Shown here in pieces: positions 22,819 through 30,478 of a stretch of 30,478 bases of DNA; within the stretch, counting starts at the first letter, position 1, and every line of letters begins with the position of its first letter. A program made the position numbers and the translations under genes. Location: the NCBI GenBank assembly GCA_958427975.1, contig CAUAEH010000021.1:1-30478 (forward strand). Direction: 5' to 3'. The notes below the pieces were generated by a model. That model saw only the letters and a list, made by a program, of their open reading frames with translations, had not been told where the DNA came from and made no database searches. This DNA comes from an uncultured Collinsella sp. GTDB taxonomy: Bacteria; Actinomycetota; Coriobacteriia; Coriobacteriales; Coriobacteriaceae.

Positions 22819-22883
22819 GGGACGTTCTTAAACGACTAGTCATTCAAGAACGTCCCCAATGACCAGTCGTTTAAGAACGTCCC
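22819..22883. repeat. 19-bp perfect inverted repeat with GGGGACGTTCTT motif
   Basis: GGGACGTTCTTAAACGACT at 22819-22837 is the exact reverse complement of 22865-22883. Between them lies a third, diverged copy of the right arm ending AAGAACGTCCCCAATGAC at 22845-22862. The unit AGAACGTCCCCAATGAC is thus tandem. Confidence 0.85.
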
Positions 22884-22895
22884 CAATGACTACCT

Positions 22896-22940
22896 AAAAC
22901 AAAGGGTGGCCACTTGCGCCTTGGCGCCAATGACCACCCT
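22896..22940 (-). terminator. Terminator after purN
   Basis: AGGGTGGCCA (22903-22912) pairs with TGACCACCCT (22931-22940) with one mismatch, enclosing a second GC stem. On the minus strand a TTTGTTTT run follows. It lies 31 nt past the purN stop. Confidence 0.75.
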
Positions 22941-22970
22941 GACTACTCGACTAAATTGTACTGTGCGCCA

Positions 22971-23672
22971 CTAGCCGCGAGGCGCATCAATTGCCACCTT
23001 GCCGCTCTCCAGCACGTGAACGCGGCCGTCGGCGAGCATTTGCACAACCTCGGGATACAGCACGTGCTCGATCGCGTGGATGTGCTCCTCGAGCGTGTCG
23101 ACGTCCCAACCCTCCTCAACAGCCAGCGCACGCTGGGCGATGATGGGGCCGTTGTCGTAGATCTCGTTGGCAAAGTGCACGGTCACGCCGGTCACCTTGA
23201 CGCCGCGAGCAAACGCATCGTCAATCGCATGGGCGCCGGTAAAGCTCGGCAGCAGCGCCGGGTGTAGGTTGACCACGCGATTGGGAAACGCTGCCAGCAG
23301 CGGCGTGTGCACCATGCGCATGTAACCGGCCATCACCACGTACTCGCAGCCGCGCTCGAGCAGCTCATGCGCGATGATCTCGTCGGCCGCGATGGGGTCG
23401 GCATAGACATCCTTGGACAGCGTGAGCGTCTGAATGCTCGCACGCTCGGCGCGCTGCAAGCCCTTGGCCGAAGGACGGCTCGACACCACAAGCTCAATCG
23501 AGGCGTTGAGCTTGCCGGCGGCGATCAGGTCGATCAGCGCCTGCAGGTTGGTACCCGAACCGCTGATGAGCACGCCGATCTTGAGCGGCTCGGCCGTATC
23601 GGTGCCGGTCGGACGGGTGTAGGGCACAAAGCCCAGGCCCTCGGCAGCAGCCATCTGCTCGTTAGCGCTCAT
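22971..23672 (-). CDS. purN: Phosphoribosylglycinamide formyltransferase
   Basis: A 233-residue enzyme that formylates GAR with 10-formyl-THF, step 3 of IMP synthesis. SGSGTN at 37-42 holds the phosphate. The catalytic triad is Asn135, His137 (NLHPALLPSFTG) and Asp173 (YDNGPIIAQ). The family core begins near residue 30, so there is an N-terminal addition of about 28 residues. The chosen ATG (23672) overlaps the purM end by 11 nt; another ATG lies at 23654. Last gene of purF-purM-purN. Confidence 0.94.
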   Translation of the reverse strand: MSANEQMAAAEGLGFVPYTRPTGTDTAEPLKIGVLISGSGTNLQALIDLIAAGKLNASIELVVSSRPSAKGLQRAERASIQTLTLSKDVYADPIAADEIIAHELLERGCEYVVMAGYMRMVHTPLLAAFPNRVVNLHPALLPSFTGAHAIDDAFARGVKVTGVTVHFANEIYDNGPIIAQRALAVEEGWDVDTLEEHIHAIEHVLYPEVVQMLADGRVHVLESGKVAIDAPRG

Positions 23673-24765
23673 CGGAGTACACGACCTTACCGGAACCCTC
23701 GACGCACTCGCCCACGCGGAACGGCTTCTCGCCCAGCGCGACCAGGGCCTCGGTAACCGCGGCCTCGTCCTCGGGGGCAACGATCAGGCACAGGCCGACG
23801 CCCATGTTGAAGGTCTTGCATGCCTCGTTGGGCGCGAGCTCGGCCTGACGCGACACGTAGGTGATGACGGGCGGAACATCCCAGCCCATCTCGGCGCCGT
23901 TGCGGGTGACCACGGCGTCGACGTCGTCGGCGAGCGCGCGGTTGAGGTTCTCGGTTATACCGCCGCCGGTGATGTGGGCGATGGCGTGCACGTTGGCGCC
24001 GCCGCGCAGCAGCTCCAGAATCGGCTTCACATAAATGCGCGTGGGGGCCAGCAGGGCGTCGGCCAGCGAAGCACCGCCGAGCTCCTCGAGCGGACGGCTC
24101 AGCTCCTCGGCCTTAGCGGCGGCCTCGGGCGTACCCGGCTTGATGCCGTCGACACCGATAACCTTGCGCACGAGCGAGTATCCGTTGGAGTGCACGCCAG
24201 TGGAGGGCAGGCCCAGGATCACGTCGCCGGGGCGGACGTTCGCGGGGTCGAGCATCTTGGGACGGTCGACGACGCCCACGGTAAAGCCGGCGAGGTCGTA
24301 GTCGGCCGGAGCCATGACGCCCGGGTGCTCGGCCATCTCGCCACCCACGAGCGCGCAGCCCGCGAGCTTGCAGCCATCGGCCACGCCCTTGATGATCTTT
24401 GCCATGTGCTCGGCCTCGATGTGGCCGATGGCAACATAGTCCAGGAAGAACAGCGGCTCGGCGCCCGAAGCCAAAATGTCATTGACGCACATGGCGACCA
24501 GGTCCTGGCCCACCGTCTCGTGACGGTCCATGATCTGGGCGAGCACGAGTTTGGTGCCCACGCCGTCGGTGCCGCTGATCAGGATCGGGTCTTCCATATC
24601 CTTAAGCGCGGCGGCCGAGAACAGGCCACCAAAGCCGCCGATGCCGCCGATAACCTCGGGGCGGTTGGTGTCCTTGACCATCTGCTTAATAGCGTCGACG
24701 GCGCGGCCGCCCTCGGCGGTATCGACGCCGGCGTCCTCGTACGTCACATGCTTGCTGTCGCTCAT
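23662..24765 (-). CDS. purM: Phosphoribosylformylglycinamidine cyclo-ligase (AIR synthetase)
   Basis: A 367-residue ATP-dependent enzyme that closes the imidazole ring, step 5 of IMP synthesis. Motifs: GIGGFGGLF, GTDGVGTKL, CVNDILASGAEPLFFLDY, LVGGEMAEHPG, GLPSTGVHSNGYSL, and AHITGGGITENLNR. AGAGGAAGG lies just before the ATG at a good distance. purN begins inside its last codons, so the two are coupled. The 156-nt gap to the upstream purF holds a repeat motif. Confidence 0.96.
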   Translation of the reverse strand: MSDSKHVTYEDAGVDTAEGGRAVDAIKQMVKDTNRPEVIGGIGGFGGLFSAAALKDMEDPILISGTDGVGTKLVLAQIMDRHETVGQDLVAMCVNDILASGAEPLFFLDYVAIGHIEAEHMAKIIKGVADGCKLAGCALVGGEMAEHPGVMAPADYDLAGFTVGVVDRPKMLDPANVRPGDVILGLPSTGVHSNGYSLVRKVIGVDGIKPGTPEAAAKAEELSRPLEELGGASLADALLAPTRIYVKPILELLRGGANVHAIAHITGGGITENLNRALADDVDAVVTRNGAEMGWDVPPVITYVSRQAELAPNEACKTFNMGVGLCLIVAPEDEAAVTEALVALGEKPFRVGECVEGSGKVVYSDER

Positions 24766-24875
24766 CTGAGCCTTCCTCTCCCACTACCGTTTGCCGCACA
24801 GGCACCAAACGGTGCTCATAGTTGCGTTCATTTCGGCGCACGCCATAACGGCACGCGCCGTCATATCAACAAAAC

Positions 24876-24919
24876 AGCAGGTAAAACCTACCAAAATAAA
24901 CCTGTCCCTACATGGCAGG
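24876..24919. repeat. Copy of the GGGACAGG repeat motif between purF and purM
   Basis: The sequence CCAAAATAAACCTGTCCCT at 24891-24909 with GGTAAAACCTA before it closely matches the right arm of the inverted repeat near pth (13641-13681). Flanking CAGG and TGGCAGG can pair weakly. It is a single arm, not a full palindrome. Confidence 0.65.
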
Positions 24920-24921
24920 CT

Positions 24922-26592
24922 TTAGGCCTCGCCGTGCTCCTCTTCCCAGCTGCGGTCGTCGTATTTCTCGACCACGGCGTCGTCGTCAACGTGCAGCGGC
25001 TTGTCCAGGTTGCGGGGCTTAAAGCCCTCCATGAACTTGTCGCGGCCAAAGCTCTCGGGAATCGCCACGGGGTAGCGTCCGGTAAAGCACGCATCGCAGT
25101 AACCGCCCTTGGGCATGACCTTCAGCAGGCCCTCGACCGAAAGGAAGGCCAGCGAATCGGCGCCGATATACTCGCAAATCTCGTCGACCGTCTTGTTGGC
25201 GCTGATAAGCTGCGACTGCACGTCGGTATCAATGCCGTAGAAGCACGGCCAGATGACCTCGGGCGAGTTGATGCGGATGTGAATCTCCTTGGCGCCGGCG
25301 TTGCGCAGCATCTTGACGAGCTGCACCATGGTGGTGCCGCGGACGATGGAGTCGTCAATGACGACCAGGCGCTTGCCCTCGATGTTGTCGCGCAGTGGGT
25401 TGAGCTTCATACGCACGCCCATGGCACGCAGCTCCTGCGTAGGCTCGATAAACGTACGGCCCACATAGCGATTCTTGATGAGGCCCTCGCCAAAGGGAAT
25501 ACCGCTCTCGTGCGAATACCCCTCCGCGGGCGGCAGGCCGGAGTCGGGCACGCCGATGACCAGGTCGGCCTCGACGGGCTCCTCATGTGCCAGCTGACGA
25601 CCCATGTCATAACGGCAGGCGTAGACGCTCTTGCCGTTCATGATGGAGTCGGGGCGAGCGAAGTAGACCTGCTCAAAGATGCAGTTAGCAGGCTCTTCGG
25701 CGGCAGGCACGCCCTGCTCGGACACAAGGCCCTCGGCGCTGATGCGCAAAATCTCACCGGGACGGACGTCGCGGACGTACTCGGCGCCCACAATGTCGAG
25801 CGCACAAGTCTCGGAGGCAACGACCCAGCCGCCGGCACGCGTGACATGGGTGGCAGCGTCGACCGTCGCGGCGTCGTCTTGCGACGGCAGTTGCGAAACG
25901 GAAGCGGCATCGGCCTGGTCCAGGCCCTCGTCCACGAGCTTGCCCAGCACCAGCGGGCGAATGCCATGCGGATCGCGGAATGCGTAGAGCGCCTGCTCGT
26001 TGATGAGCGTCATGGCGTAGCCGCCGCGCACGAGCTCCATGGTCTTGCGAATGCCCTCGCGCAGATGGCCTGTACGCTGAGTAAAGTAGCCGATGAGTTT
26101 GGTCGCGACCTCGGAATCCGAGTTGGAGAGGAACGGTACGCCCAGCTCGATCAGCTGGCGACGCAGCTCGTCGGTGTTGACGAGGGTGCCGTTGTGCGCG
26201 AGCGCGATAATGACGCTATTGATGGTAGAGAGGTGCGGCTGAGAGGCTTCCCAGCTCTTGGCGCCGGCGGTGCCGTAGCGCACATGACCCACGGCCAGCT
26301 GACCGGAGAGCGTCGACAAGTCGGCATTGGAGAACACGCGGTCGAGCAGGCCCAGATCCTTGCGGACCATAACCGTACCGCCGTCACCAACGGCGATTCC
26401 CGCCGATTCTTGGCCACGGTGCTGCAGTGCACGCAGGCCAAAGTACGTCAGTCGAGCCACGTCGCGATCGGGCGCCCAGACACCAAAAACGCCGCATTCC
26501 TCATGCAGCTGGTCGGAGTCCGGATCATACGTCGACATGGCGTTCACCTGTCCCGCGGCGCGCTCGGCCGCGCGGATGGTTTCTTGAGACAT
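24922..26592 (-). CDS. purF: Amidophosphoribosyltransferase
   Basis: A 556-residue enzyme for the first committed step of purine synthesis: PRPP and glutamine give phosphoribosylamine. The N-terminal nucleophile is Cys33 in EECGVFG, so a 32-residue propeptide would be cleaved off. RALQHRGQESAGIA and GHVRYGT follow in the glutaminase domain. The PRPP site is VIDDSIVRGTT. Cysteines in ANCIFEQ, WPCFYGID and GYCDACFTG match the ligands of the [4Fe-4S] cluster found in the B. subtilis type. The ATG at 26592 follows GAGGGG; a start at residue 19 would leave a 14-residue propeptide. First gene of purF-purM-purN. Confidence 0.96.
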   Translation of the reverse strand: MSQETIRAAERAAGQVNAMSTYDPDSDQLHEECGVFGVWAPDRDVARLTYFGLRALQHRGQESAGIAVGDGGTVMVRKDLGLLDRVFSNADLSTLSGQLAVGHVRYGTAGAKSWEASQPHLSTINSVIIALAHNGTLVNTDELRRQLIELGVPFLSNSDSEVATKLIGYFTQRTGHLREGIRKTMELVRGGYAMTLINEQALYAFRDPHGIRPLVLGKLVDEGLDQADAASVSQLPSQDDAATVDAATHVTRAGGWVVASETCALDIVGAEYVRDVRPGEILRISAEGLVSEQGVPAAEEPANCIFEQVYFARPDSIMNGKSVYACRYDMGRQLAHEEPVEADLVIGVPDSGLPPAEGYSHESGIPFGEGLIKNRYVGRTFIEPTQELRAMGVRMKLNPLRDNIEGKRLVVIDDSIVRGTTMVQLVKMLRNAGAKEIHIRINSPEVIWPCFYGIDTDVQSQLISANKTVDEICEYIGADSLAFLSVEGLLKVMPKGGYCDACFTGRYPVAIPESFGRDKFMEGFKPRNLDKPLHVDDDAVVEKYDDRSWEEEHGEA

Positions 26593-26633
26593 GGCATCCC
26601 CTCAGAGCCTCGTATTTTGGCGTTACCCGCCTT

Positions 26634-26639
26634 ATTATA
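26634..26639 (-). promoter_or_regulatory. -10 box of purF
   Basis: The minus strand reads TATAAT 42 nt upstream of the purF start. No good -35 is seen. The rest of the purF/CmpB gap, to 26888, shows no gene or clear RNA structure. Confidence 0.55.
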
Positions 26640-26888
26640 CGCACGGCGCGACGCGCTCCCCAGCGCATGAGCAGCGCTTTTTAAAAGCCCACCGAGCTTA
26701 TTATCCGTTTTGCGACCAAACATTTTATTGGGTAGTCCACTCTCAGGGGCAACGGCCTCGAAGACTTCCCGTGCGCCGTGTCTCGCCCGCGCTAGGGGCT
26801 ACATTGTTGCAATTGGGACGTTCGTCCTGTCTTTTAGCTGGTCGTCGGCGTATCCTTGTAGGCTACTACAAGACGAGAAAGGTAGCGT

Positions 26889-28118
26889 ATGGATCGAAAT
26901 CAACTCGACCCCAGTGTCCCCAGCACCACGGAGGCCAAGAAGGTCCCCCTTATCATCAAGGTCTACGCAGTCCTGTGCACCCTATCTGGCGTGGGCACGC
27001 TCCCGTCAGTCGCCGTCTTTATGTGGCAGGTCATCACCGCACTCATTAACGGCAACGTCGCCGCTAAGCTCGGTGATAACACCCTGGTCGCGGTTGGCCT
27101 TATCGTCGCCGGCATTATGCTCTCGGCGGCAAGCGCGATCATCTTGATCGTCTTTGGCCTGGACCTCATCAAGGACCAGCGGCGCAATGCCGCCCGCCTG
27201 TCTTACGTCCTCATCGCATTTACCGTCGTGGAGCTTTTAGTTGACGTGATGCTCCAGGGCATCGGACCCTTCCTGCTGCGCCCCGCCGTCCAGCTTGTCA
27301 TCCTCATTGCGCTGTCGGCCACCGTCGACCCCACGCTACGCCAGGAGCGCGAACTGCAGCGCCGTCTGCAAGAGATGCTCGACCGCGATGCCGCCGCCGA
27401 GGGGATGCTCGGCCGCGACGAAACCGGCGAGGGCTACATCAAGCTCAACTACTTCAACCTGTTCTGGGTATTCTTCGTCTGCAGCGTGTTAGGTCTCATT
27501 CTCGAGGAAGTCTGGCATATGGTCGTCGTCGATCCCGGCGTCTATCAGGACCGTGCCGGTATGCTATTTGGCCCCTTTAGCCCCATCTACGGATTTGGCG
27601 CGGTGCTCATGACCATGGCGCTCAACCGCTTCTATAAAAAGAATCCTCTGATCATTTTCCTGGTAAGTGCCCTGATCGGCGGCGCTTTCGAGGTGTTTGT
27701 AGGCTGGTTTATGCAGACCTCATTTGGCGTGGTGTCGTGGAGCTATTCACACATTAGGCTATTCGGCATGCCCGATCCCATCGCGGTATTGACCGGGGGA
27801 CGCACATGCACGCCGTTTGCCTGCATGTGGGGCCTGGGTGGCCTCATCTGGATCAAGGTCTTGCTGCCGCGCCTGCTTAAGCTCATCAATATGATTCCAT
27901 GGAAACGCCGCTACTCTGCTACCGTCATCCTGACCGCCGTCATGTTGATCGACGGCGTCATGACGTTGCAATCGCTCGACTATTGGTATCAGCGCGTCAA
28001 CGGAACCGTTCGAAATATTCCCGTCGCACAGTTCTATGACAAGCATTTCGATAACGAATATATGGAGAACCGTTTTCAGAGTATGACCATGAGCCCCAAG
28101 GACGCCACACGCGTGTAG
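26889..28118 (+). CDS. CmpB-family putative ABC transporter permease
   Basis: A 409-residue integral membrane protein. Residues 1-150 hold about four hydrophobic segments of no known family. Residues 150-180 are charged and helical. From about 185 the sequence follows the PF06541-type CmpB domain: VLGLILEEVWH, LFGPFSPIYGFGAVLM at 227-242, and VGWFMQTSFGVVSWSY. The domain is widespread in Firmicutes and Actinobacteria, named a putative type IV ABC transporter, with no proven substrate. GAGAAAGG lies before the ATG. It is alone on the plus strand, divergent from purF and ended by a terminator. Confidence 0.82.
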   Translation: MDRNQLDPSVPSTTEAKKVPLIIKVYAVLCTLSGVGTLPSVAVFMWQVITALINGNVAAKLGDNTLVAVGLIVAGIMLSAASAIILIVFGLDLIKDQRRNAARLSYVLIAFTVVELLVDVMLQGIGPFLLRPAVQLVILIALSATVDPTLRQERELQRRLQEMLDRDAAAEGMLGRDETGEGYIKLNYFNLFWVFFVCSVLGLILEEVWHMVVVDPGVYQDRAGMLFGPFSPIYGFGAVLMTMALNRFYKKNPLIIFLVSALIGGAFEVFVGWFMQTSFGVVSWSYSHIRLFGMPDPIAVLTGGRTCTPFACMWGLGGLIWIKVLLPRLLKLINMIPWKRRYSATVILTAVMLIDGVMTLQSLDYWYQRVNGTVRNIPVAQFYDKHFDNEYMENRFQSMTMSPKDATRV

Positions 28119-28150
28119 CAAACGCCAGAGCAAAATAGCTCCAACACATC

Positions 28151-28191
28151 AAAGCCCGCTGGCAGATCTACATGAACTGCCGGCGGGCTTT
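28151..28191 (+). terminator. Terminator between CmpB-family and MoaE-like genes
   Basis: A 15-bp stem with one G-U/mismatch position (28151-28165 with 28177-28191) and an 11-nt loop, with AAA and TTT flanks. It lies between converging genes and can serve both. Confidence 0.8.
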
Positions 28192-28224
28192 CGCTATAGA
28201 CAGACTCGGATTGCCGACGAGGCC

Positions 28225-28641
28225 TTACGCCTCGCGCTCGACCTCGCTCACGCACTCGTTCTTGATGGTGCCGACGAGCGACTGCAGCGCATCGACCACA
28301 TGCGGGCGAATGTCTCCGCCAATGAGCACGAGCATGATGTCGTCGCCCACGGTAAGCTCGCCGCTCGCCAGCCACACGCGCACATAGCCGATACCCGGCA
28401 TCGTGCGCGTCGCCTCGATAGCGGCCTGCACCTTTTCGGCATCGAAGCCAAACACCATGCCGCCCACCTTGTGGCCTGGCGCCACGCCATCGGTCTCGAC
28501 TCCGCGCACTTCGGCCTTGGGCGTCGCGCGCACCACGCCGTTGTGTGTCAGGTACATCCCACAATCAGCCGCCGAAACATCGGCCTTGGCTTCGCGCAGC
28601 CAAGCATCAACCGAAGGCATCGATTTGCCGTTCTCAAGCAT
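28225..28641 (-). CDS. MoaE-like protein (molybdopterin synthase large subunit family), divergent
   Basis: A 138-residue protein with a MoaE-like pattern: GMYLTHNGVVRATPK resembles the GAxxxFxGxVR region, and VRVWLASGELTVGDDIMLVLIGGDIRPHVVDALQSLVGTIKNE resembles the C-terminal half. The HR that follows in true MoaE is missing, and the PxWKKE end is replaced by ECVSEVERE, so only the first of two active-site lysines seems kept. Synthesis of molybdopterin is therefore uncertain. No other Mo-cofactor gene is in the window. AGGAG lies 5 nt before the ATG at 28641; an ATG at 28644 is only 2 nt away from it. It is the last gene after purE and sortase. Confidence 0.6.
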   Translation of the reverse strand: MLENGKSMPSVDAWLREAKADVSAADCGMYLTHNGVVRATPKAEVRGVETDGVAPGHKVGGMVFGFDAEKVQAAIEATRTMPGIGYVRVWLASGELTVGDDIMLVLIGGDIRPHVVDALQSLVGTIKNECVSEVEREA

Positions 28642-28694
28642 CATTTCTCCTTTTGATTTCCAGGGTAGTCTTTTTGGGACGGGGCCCGGACACT

Positions 28695-29693
28695 TTATTC
28701 CTCGACCGGCGTGAGCACCATGACGGCGCGCGTATTGCTAAATGACAGCGAACGGCAGGTCACAAGCGTTACGACCTTGGTTGCCGAAGCGGCACGATCG
28801 GTGGCATCGCTCGCCACGGCAGAGGCACCGTCGAGCATCTCGGACAGATAATTCTTCAGTCCGTCATCGCCCTCAAAGTTGGGCGTGCGCGCCTTGGCAT
28901 ACGTGTCCTCGACCACCTTGGTCGCCAGCGGACGCAGCTTATACGTTGCATCGCGCGTGATGTAATACACGTACTCGATGCTATCGAACGTCGCTTGGTC
29001 GGTGGTGTCCGAAATCACGTTGAACATCGACCCATCGTTCATATGGTGGCCGTAGATCGTGGTCTGCTGATCCACCATGCCCGGCGCGGTGTCGTCGCTA
29101 TCCAGGAAGATGGCGCCCGACGCATTGGCCGTACCGTCAAACAGCGTGTTGAGGTACTTGGAGTTGTTGTTGGTCTGCACCACGGGGTAGTTGATGTTGG
29201 TGCCGGGCGCGTAAATCCAACCCACAACCTCGGGATTTGTCTGGGCCAGCGCATTGAAGTCGACAATTGGCACGCCACTGGCGTCCTTGTCGCTCACATA
29301 TTGATTTTCGATTTTTTGATACGACTCGCTCGCCTGCTTGTAGCCAATCTGCGCGTTGATAAAGATGGCGGCAGCGGCAACGATCAGGCCAATGCCGATA
29401 ATGATGAGCAAAATGGGAATGACGGAGCGGCGCTTTTTACGCGACGGCTCGGTATAGCTCGATGGCGCGGCATGCGCCGAAGAGCGAGGTGGCTTCTTGG
29501 CCGTACTGTATGACGAAGGGCGGTATGCAGCAGGTGTATCCTGACGGCGATGCTTCGCCGGCGTCACGGGGCGCGGCGCGCGCGGCTGCTGAGGAGAGGA
29601 TGTCCGACCCTGCTGCGGCGCGCGGGCTGCTCCCGACTTGGCTGAATCGGGAATCCGAGAAGCCGAAAAACGCTTTCCCTGATAGTCGGACAT
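28695..29693 (-). CDS. srtB: Class B sortase
   Basis: A 332-residue membrane-bound transpeptidase that would link sorted proteins to the cell wall or polymerise pili. A cytoplasmic region of about 90 residues rich in Pro, Ser and basic residues is followed by one membrane segment (about 90-112) and the sortase domain. Catalytic residues are His216 in IYGHHMNDGSMF, Cys313 in LVTCRS and Arg322 in NTRAVMV. The spacing of His and Cys and the helix between them fit class B. AAGGAG precedes the ATG. No substrate with a sorting signal is in the window. It lies 36 nt after purE on the same strand. Confidence 0.92.
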   Translation of the reverse strand: MSDYQGKRFSASRIPDSAKSGAARAPQQGRTSSPQQPRAPRPVTPAKHRRQDTPAAYRPSSYSTAKKPPRSSAHAAPSSYTEPSRKKRRSVIPILLIIIGIGLIVAAAAIFINAQIGYKQASESYQKIENQYVSDKDASGVPIVDFNALAQTNPEVVGWIYAPGTNINYPVVQTNNNSKYLNTLFDGTANASGAIFLDSDDTAPGMVDQQTTIYGHHMNDGSMFNVISDTTDQATFDSIEYVYYITRDATYKLRPLATKVVEDTYAKARTPNFEGDDGLKNYLSEMLDGASAVASDATDRAASATKVVTLVTCRSLSFSNTRAVMVLTPVEE

Positions 29694-29729
29694 GGCTCTC
29701 CTTATGCTGCAAATGGACTGGCAGAGCGC

Positions 29730-30194
29730 TTAGGCGTCAGCCATCTCCTGCTTCATCTTCTCGATAACCTTGCGGTACTCGGGGTCGCAGGCGCCCAGGA
29801 TCTGCGTGGCGTAAATGGCAGCGTTCTTGGCACCGTTGATGGCCACACAGGCAACGGGCACGCCCGAAGGCATCTGCACCATCGACAGCAGCGAGTCCAT
29901 ACCACCCAGATCGCTCGTCTTCATAGGCACGCCGATGACCGGCAGCGGCGTAAACGCAGCCACGACGCCGCCCAGGTGAGCAGCCTTGCCGGCGGCAGCG
30001 ATAATCACCTTGATGCCGCGGTCGGCAGCGGTCGAGGCCCACTCATGGACCTTCGCCGGTGTGCGGTGTGCACTTGCAATCACGAGCTCATAAGGCACGC
30101 CCAGCGCCTCGAGCTCGGCGGTGCAGCCTTCCATAACGCCCAGATCGGACTTGGAGCCCATGATGATTCCGACAACCGGCTTCTGATCTGCCAT
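29730..30194 (-). CDS. purE: N5-carboxyaminoimidazole ribonucleotide mutase
   Basis: A 154-residue class I PurE that moves the carboxylate of N5-CAIR to give CAIR, step 6 of IMP synthesis. Motifs: GSKSDL at 13-18, SAHRTP, AGKAAHLGGVVA and MPSGVPVACVAINGAKNA. The ATG at 30194 lies 9 nt after AGGAGG; the TTG two codons upstream is too close to it. No purK is seen in the window. It is upstream of sortase and the MoaE-like gene in the same direction. Confidence 0.96.
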   Translation of the reverse strand: MADQKPVVGIIMGSKSDLGVMEGCTAELEALGVPYELVIASAHRTPAKVHEWASTAADRGIKVIIAAAGKAAHLGGVVAAFTPLPVIGVPMKTSDLGGMDSLLSMVQMPSGVPVACVAINGAKNAAIYATQILGACDPEYRKVIEKMKQEMADA

Positions 30195-30257
30195 AAACAA
30201 AGACCTCCTGTTGAGAGCGGTGACGCGGCGAATCCGCGACCCTTAACTACTGAGAGT

Positions 30258-30263
30258 AGTATA
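30258..30263 (-). promoter_or_regulatory. -10 box of purE
   Basis: The minus strand reads TATACT 64 nt upstream of the purE start. No -35 box is convincing. The long inverted repeat begins about 30 nt upstream. Confidence 0.4.
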
Positions 30264-30292
30264 GCTGCTCCCGTCCCTGCGGTCTTTGTGGT

Positions 30293-30374
30293 GCTTCGCG
30301 GGCGGGCCAGGCTTTATCTTCACTCCGGTTGCTTCGCAAAGTCGTTCAGATAAAGCCTGGCCCGCCCGCGAAGC
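30293..30374. repeat. 26-bp perfect inverted repeat upstream of purE
   Basis: Bases 30293-30318 are the exact reverse complement of 30349-30374, with a 30-nt spacer. The arms are GC-rich outside (GCTTCGCGGGCGGGCC) and AT-rich inside (GCTTTATC). The spacer repeats GCTTCGC. Neither strand gives a good T run, so it is not a plain terminator. Confidence 0.9.
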
Positions 30375-30426
30375 GCCCTGCGACCTACCGGGGATTGCTA
30401 TGACGTACGTTGGCTGAAATAAAAAC

Positions 30427-30462
30427 GTGGGCTCTGTCGTTCATTCGAACGACAGAGCCCAC
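30427..30462 (-). terminator. Terminator of a minus-strand gene beyond the right edge
   Basis: A perfect 16-bp stem (30427-30442 with 30447-30462) with a 4-nt loop. On the minus strand it runs into GTTTTTATTT, so it ends a gene to the right of the window. Confidence 0.88.
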
Positions 30463-30478
30463 ACTCACTTTATTTCTC

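Noticed and set aside
23974..26670. 898-codon open frame on the plus strand
   Set aside because: It lies antisense to purM and purF, which have full sets of family motifs. Long antisense frames are expected in GC-rich codon-biased DNA, and its product is of shadow-like composition.

Overview
The window looks like chromosomal DNA from a high-GC Gram-positive gut actinobacterium, most likely Collinsella or a close relative in the Coriobacteriia. This is an inference. It rests on the GC-rich codon use, a YkoEDC-like ECF transporter, an NfnAB-type flavoenzyme pair, a class B sortase, a fused folP-folK gene, and an orphan nuclease-like protein of a kind common in that class. No species-level marker such as rRNA is present.

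Layout, left to right. 1-3530: a minus-strand run of sirtuin, folP-folK fusion and a biotin-ligase-like protein, ending in a strong terminator. 3531-4349: exonuclease III on the plus strand. 4350-4884: two related palindromic repeats between converging genes. 4885-8133: a minus-strand ECF vitamin-type transporter (T, double ATPase, S). 8333-10924: glmU and prs, plus strand, each followed by a terminator. 11011-12738: two 201-bp inverted-repeat elements flanking a lone PD-(D/E)XK-like gene. 12854-16081: pth, then an NfnA/NfnB-type oxidoreductase pair. 16209-20033: a cytidylate-kinase-like gene, then a four-gene polar amino-acid ABC importer, all minus. 20384-22791: YqeY-like protein, membrane-anchored parvulin, orphan PTS IIA, all minus. 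22971-26592: purF-purM-purN, minus. 26889-28118: a CmpB-family membrane protein, plus. 28225-30194: MoaE-like protein, sortase B and purE, minus. The right edge holds a 26-bp perfect inverted repeat and the terminator of a minus-strand gene outside the window.

Most genes are housekeeping: folate, purine/PRPP, peptidoglycan precursors, tRNA recycling, redox balance and nutrient import. PurF, PurM and PurN cover steps 1, 5 and 3 of IMP synthesis. PurE (step 6) lies nearby behind its own promoter, and Prs supplies the PRPP that PurF uses.

The unusual content is mainly in repeats. At least four kinds of palindromic element occur: (i) a 191-bp element inserted in frame in the linker of the ECF ATPase; (ii) the pair of 201-bp elements around the nuclease-like gene; (iii) a tandem pair at 4.4-4.85 kb with a shared interior but different, self-complementary arms; (iv) several intergenic hairpins carrying a GGGGACAGG or GGGGACGTTC motif. 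In addition, a 31-bp tandem duplication at the start of the sirtuin gene has created a 12-codon upstream reading frame that takes the good ribosome site and overlaps the real start as ATGA.
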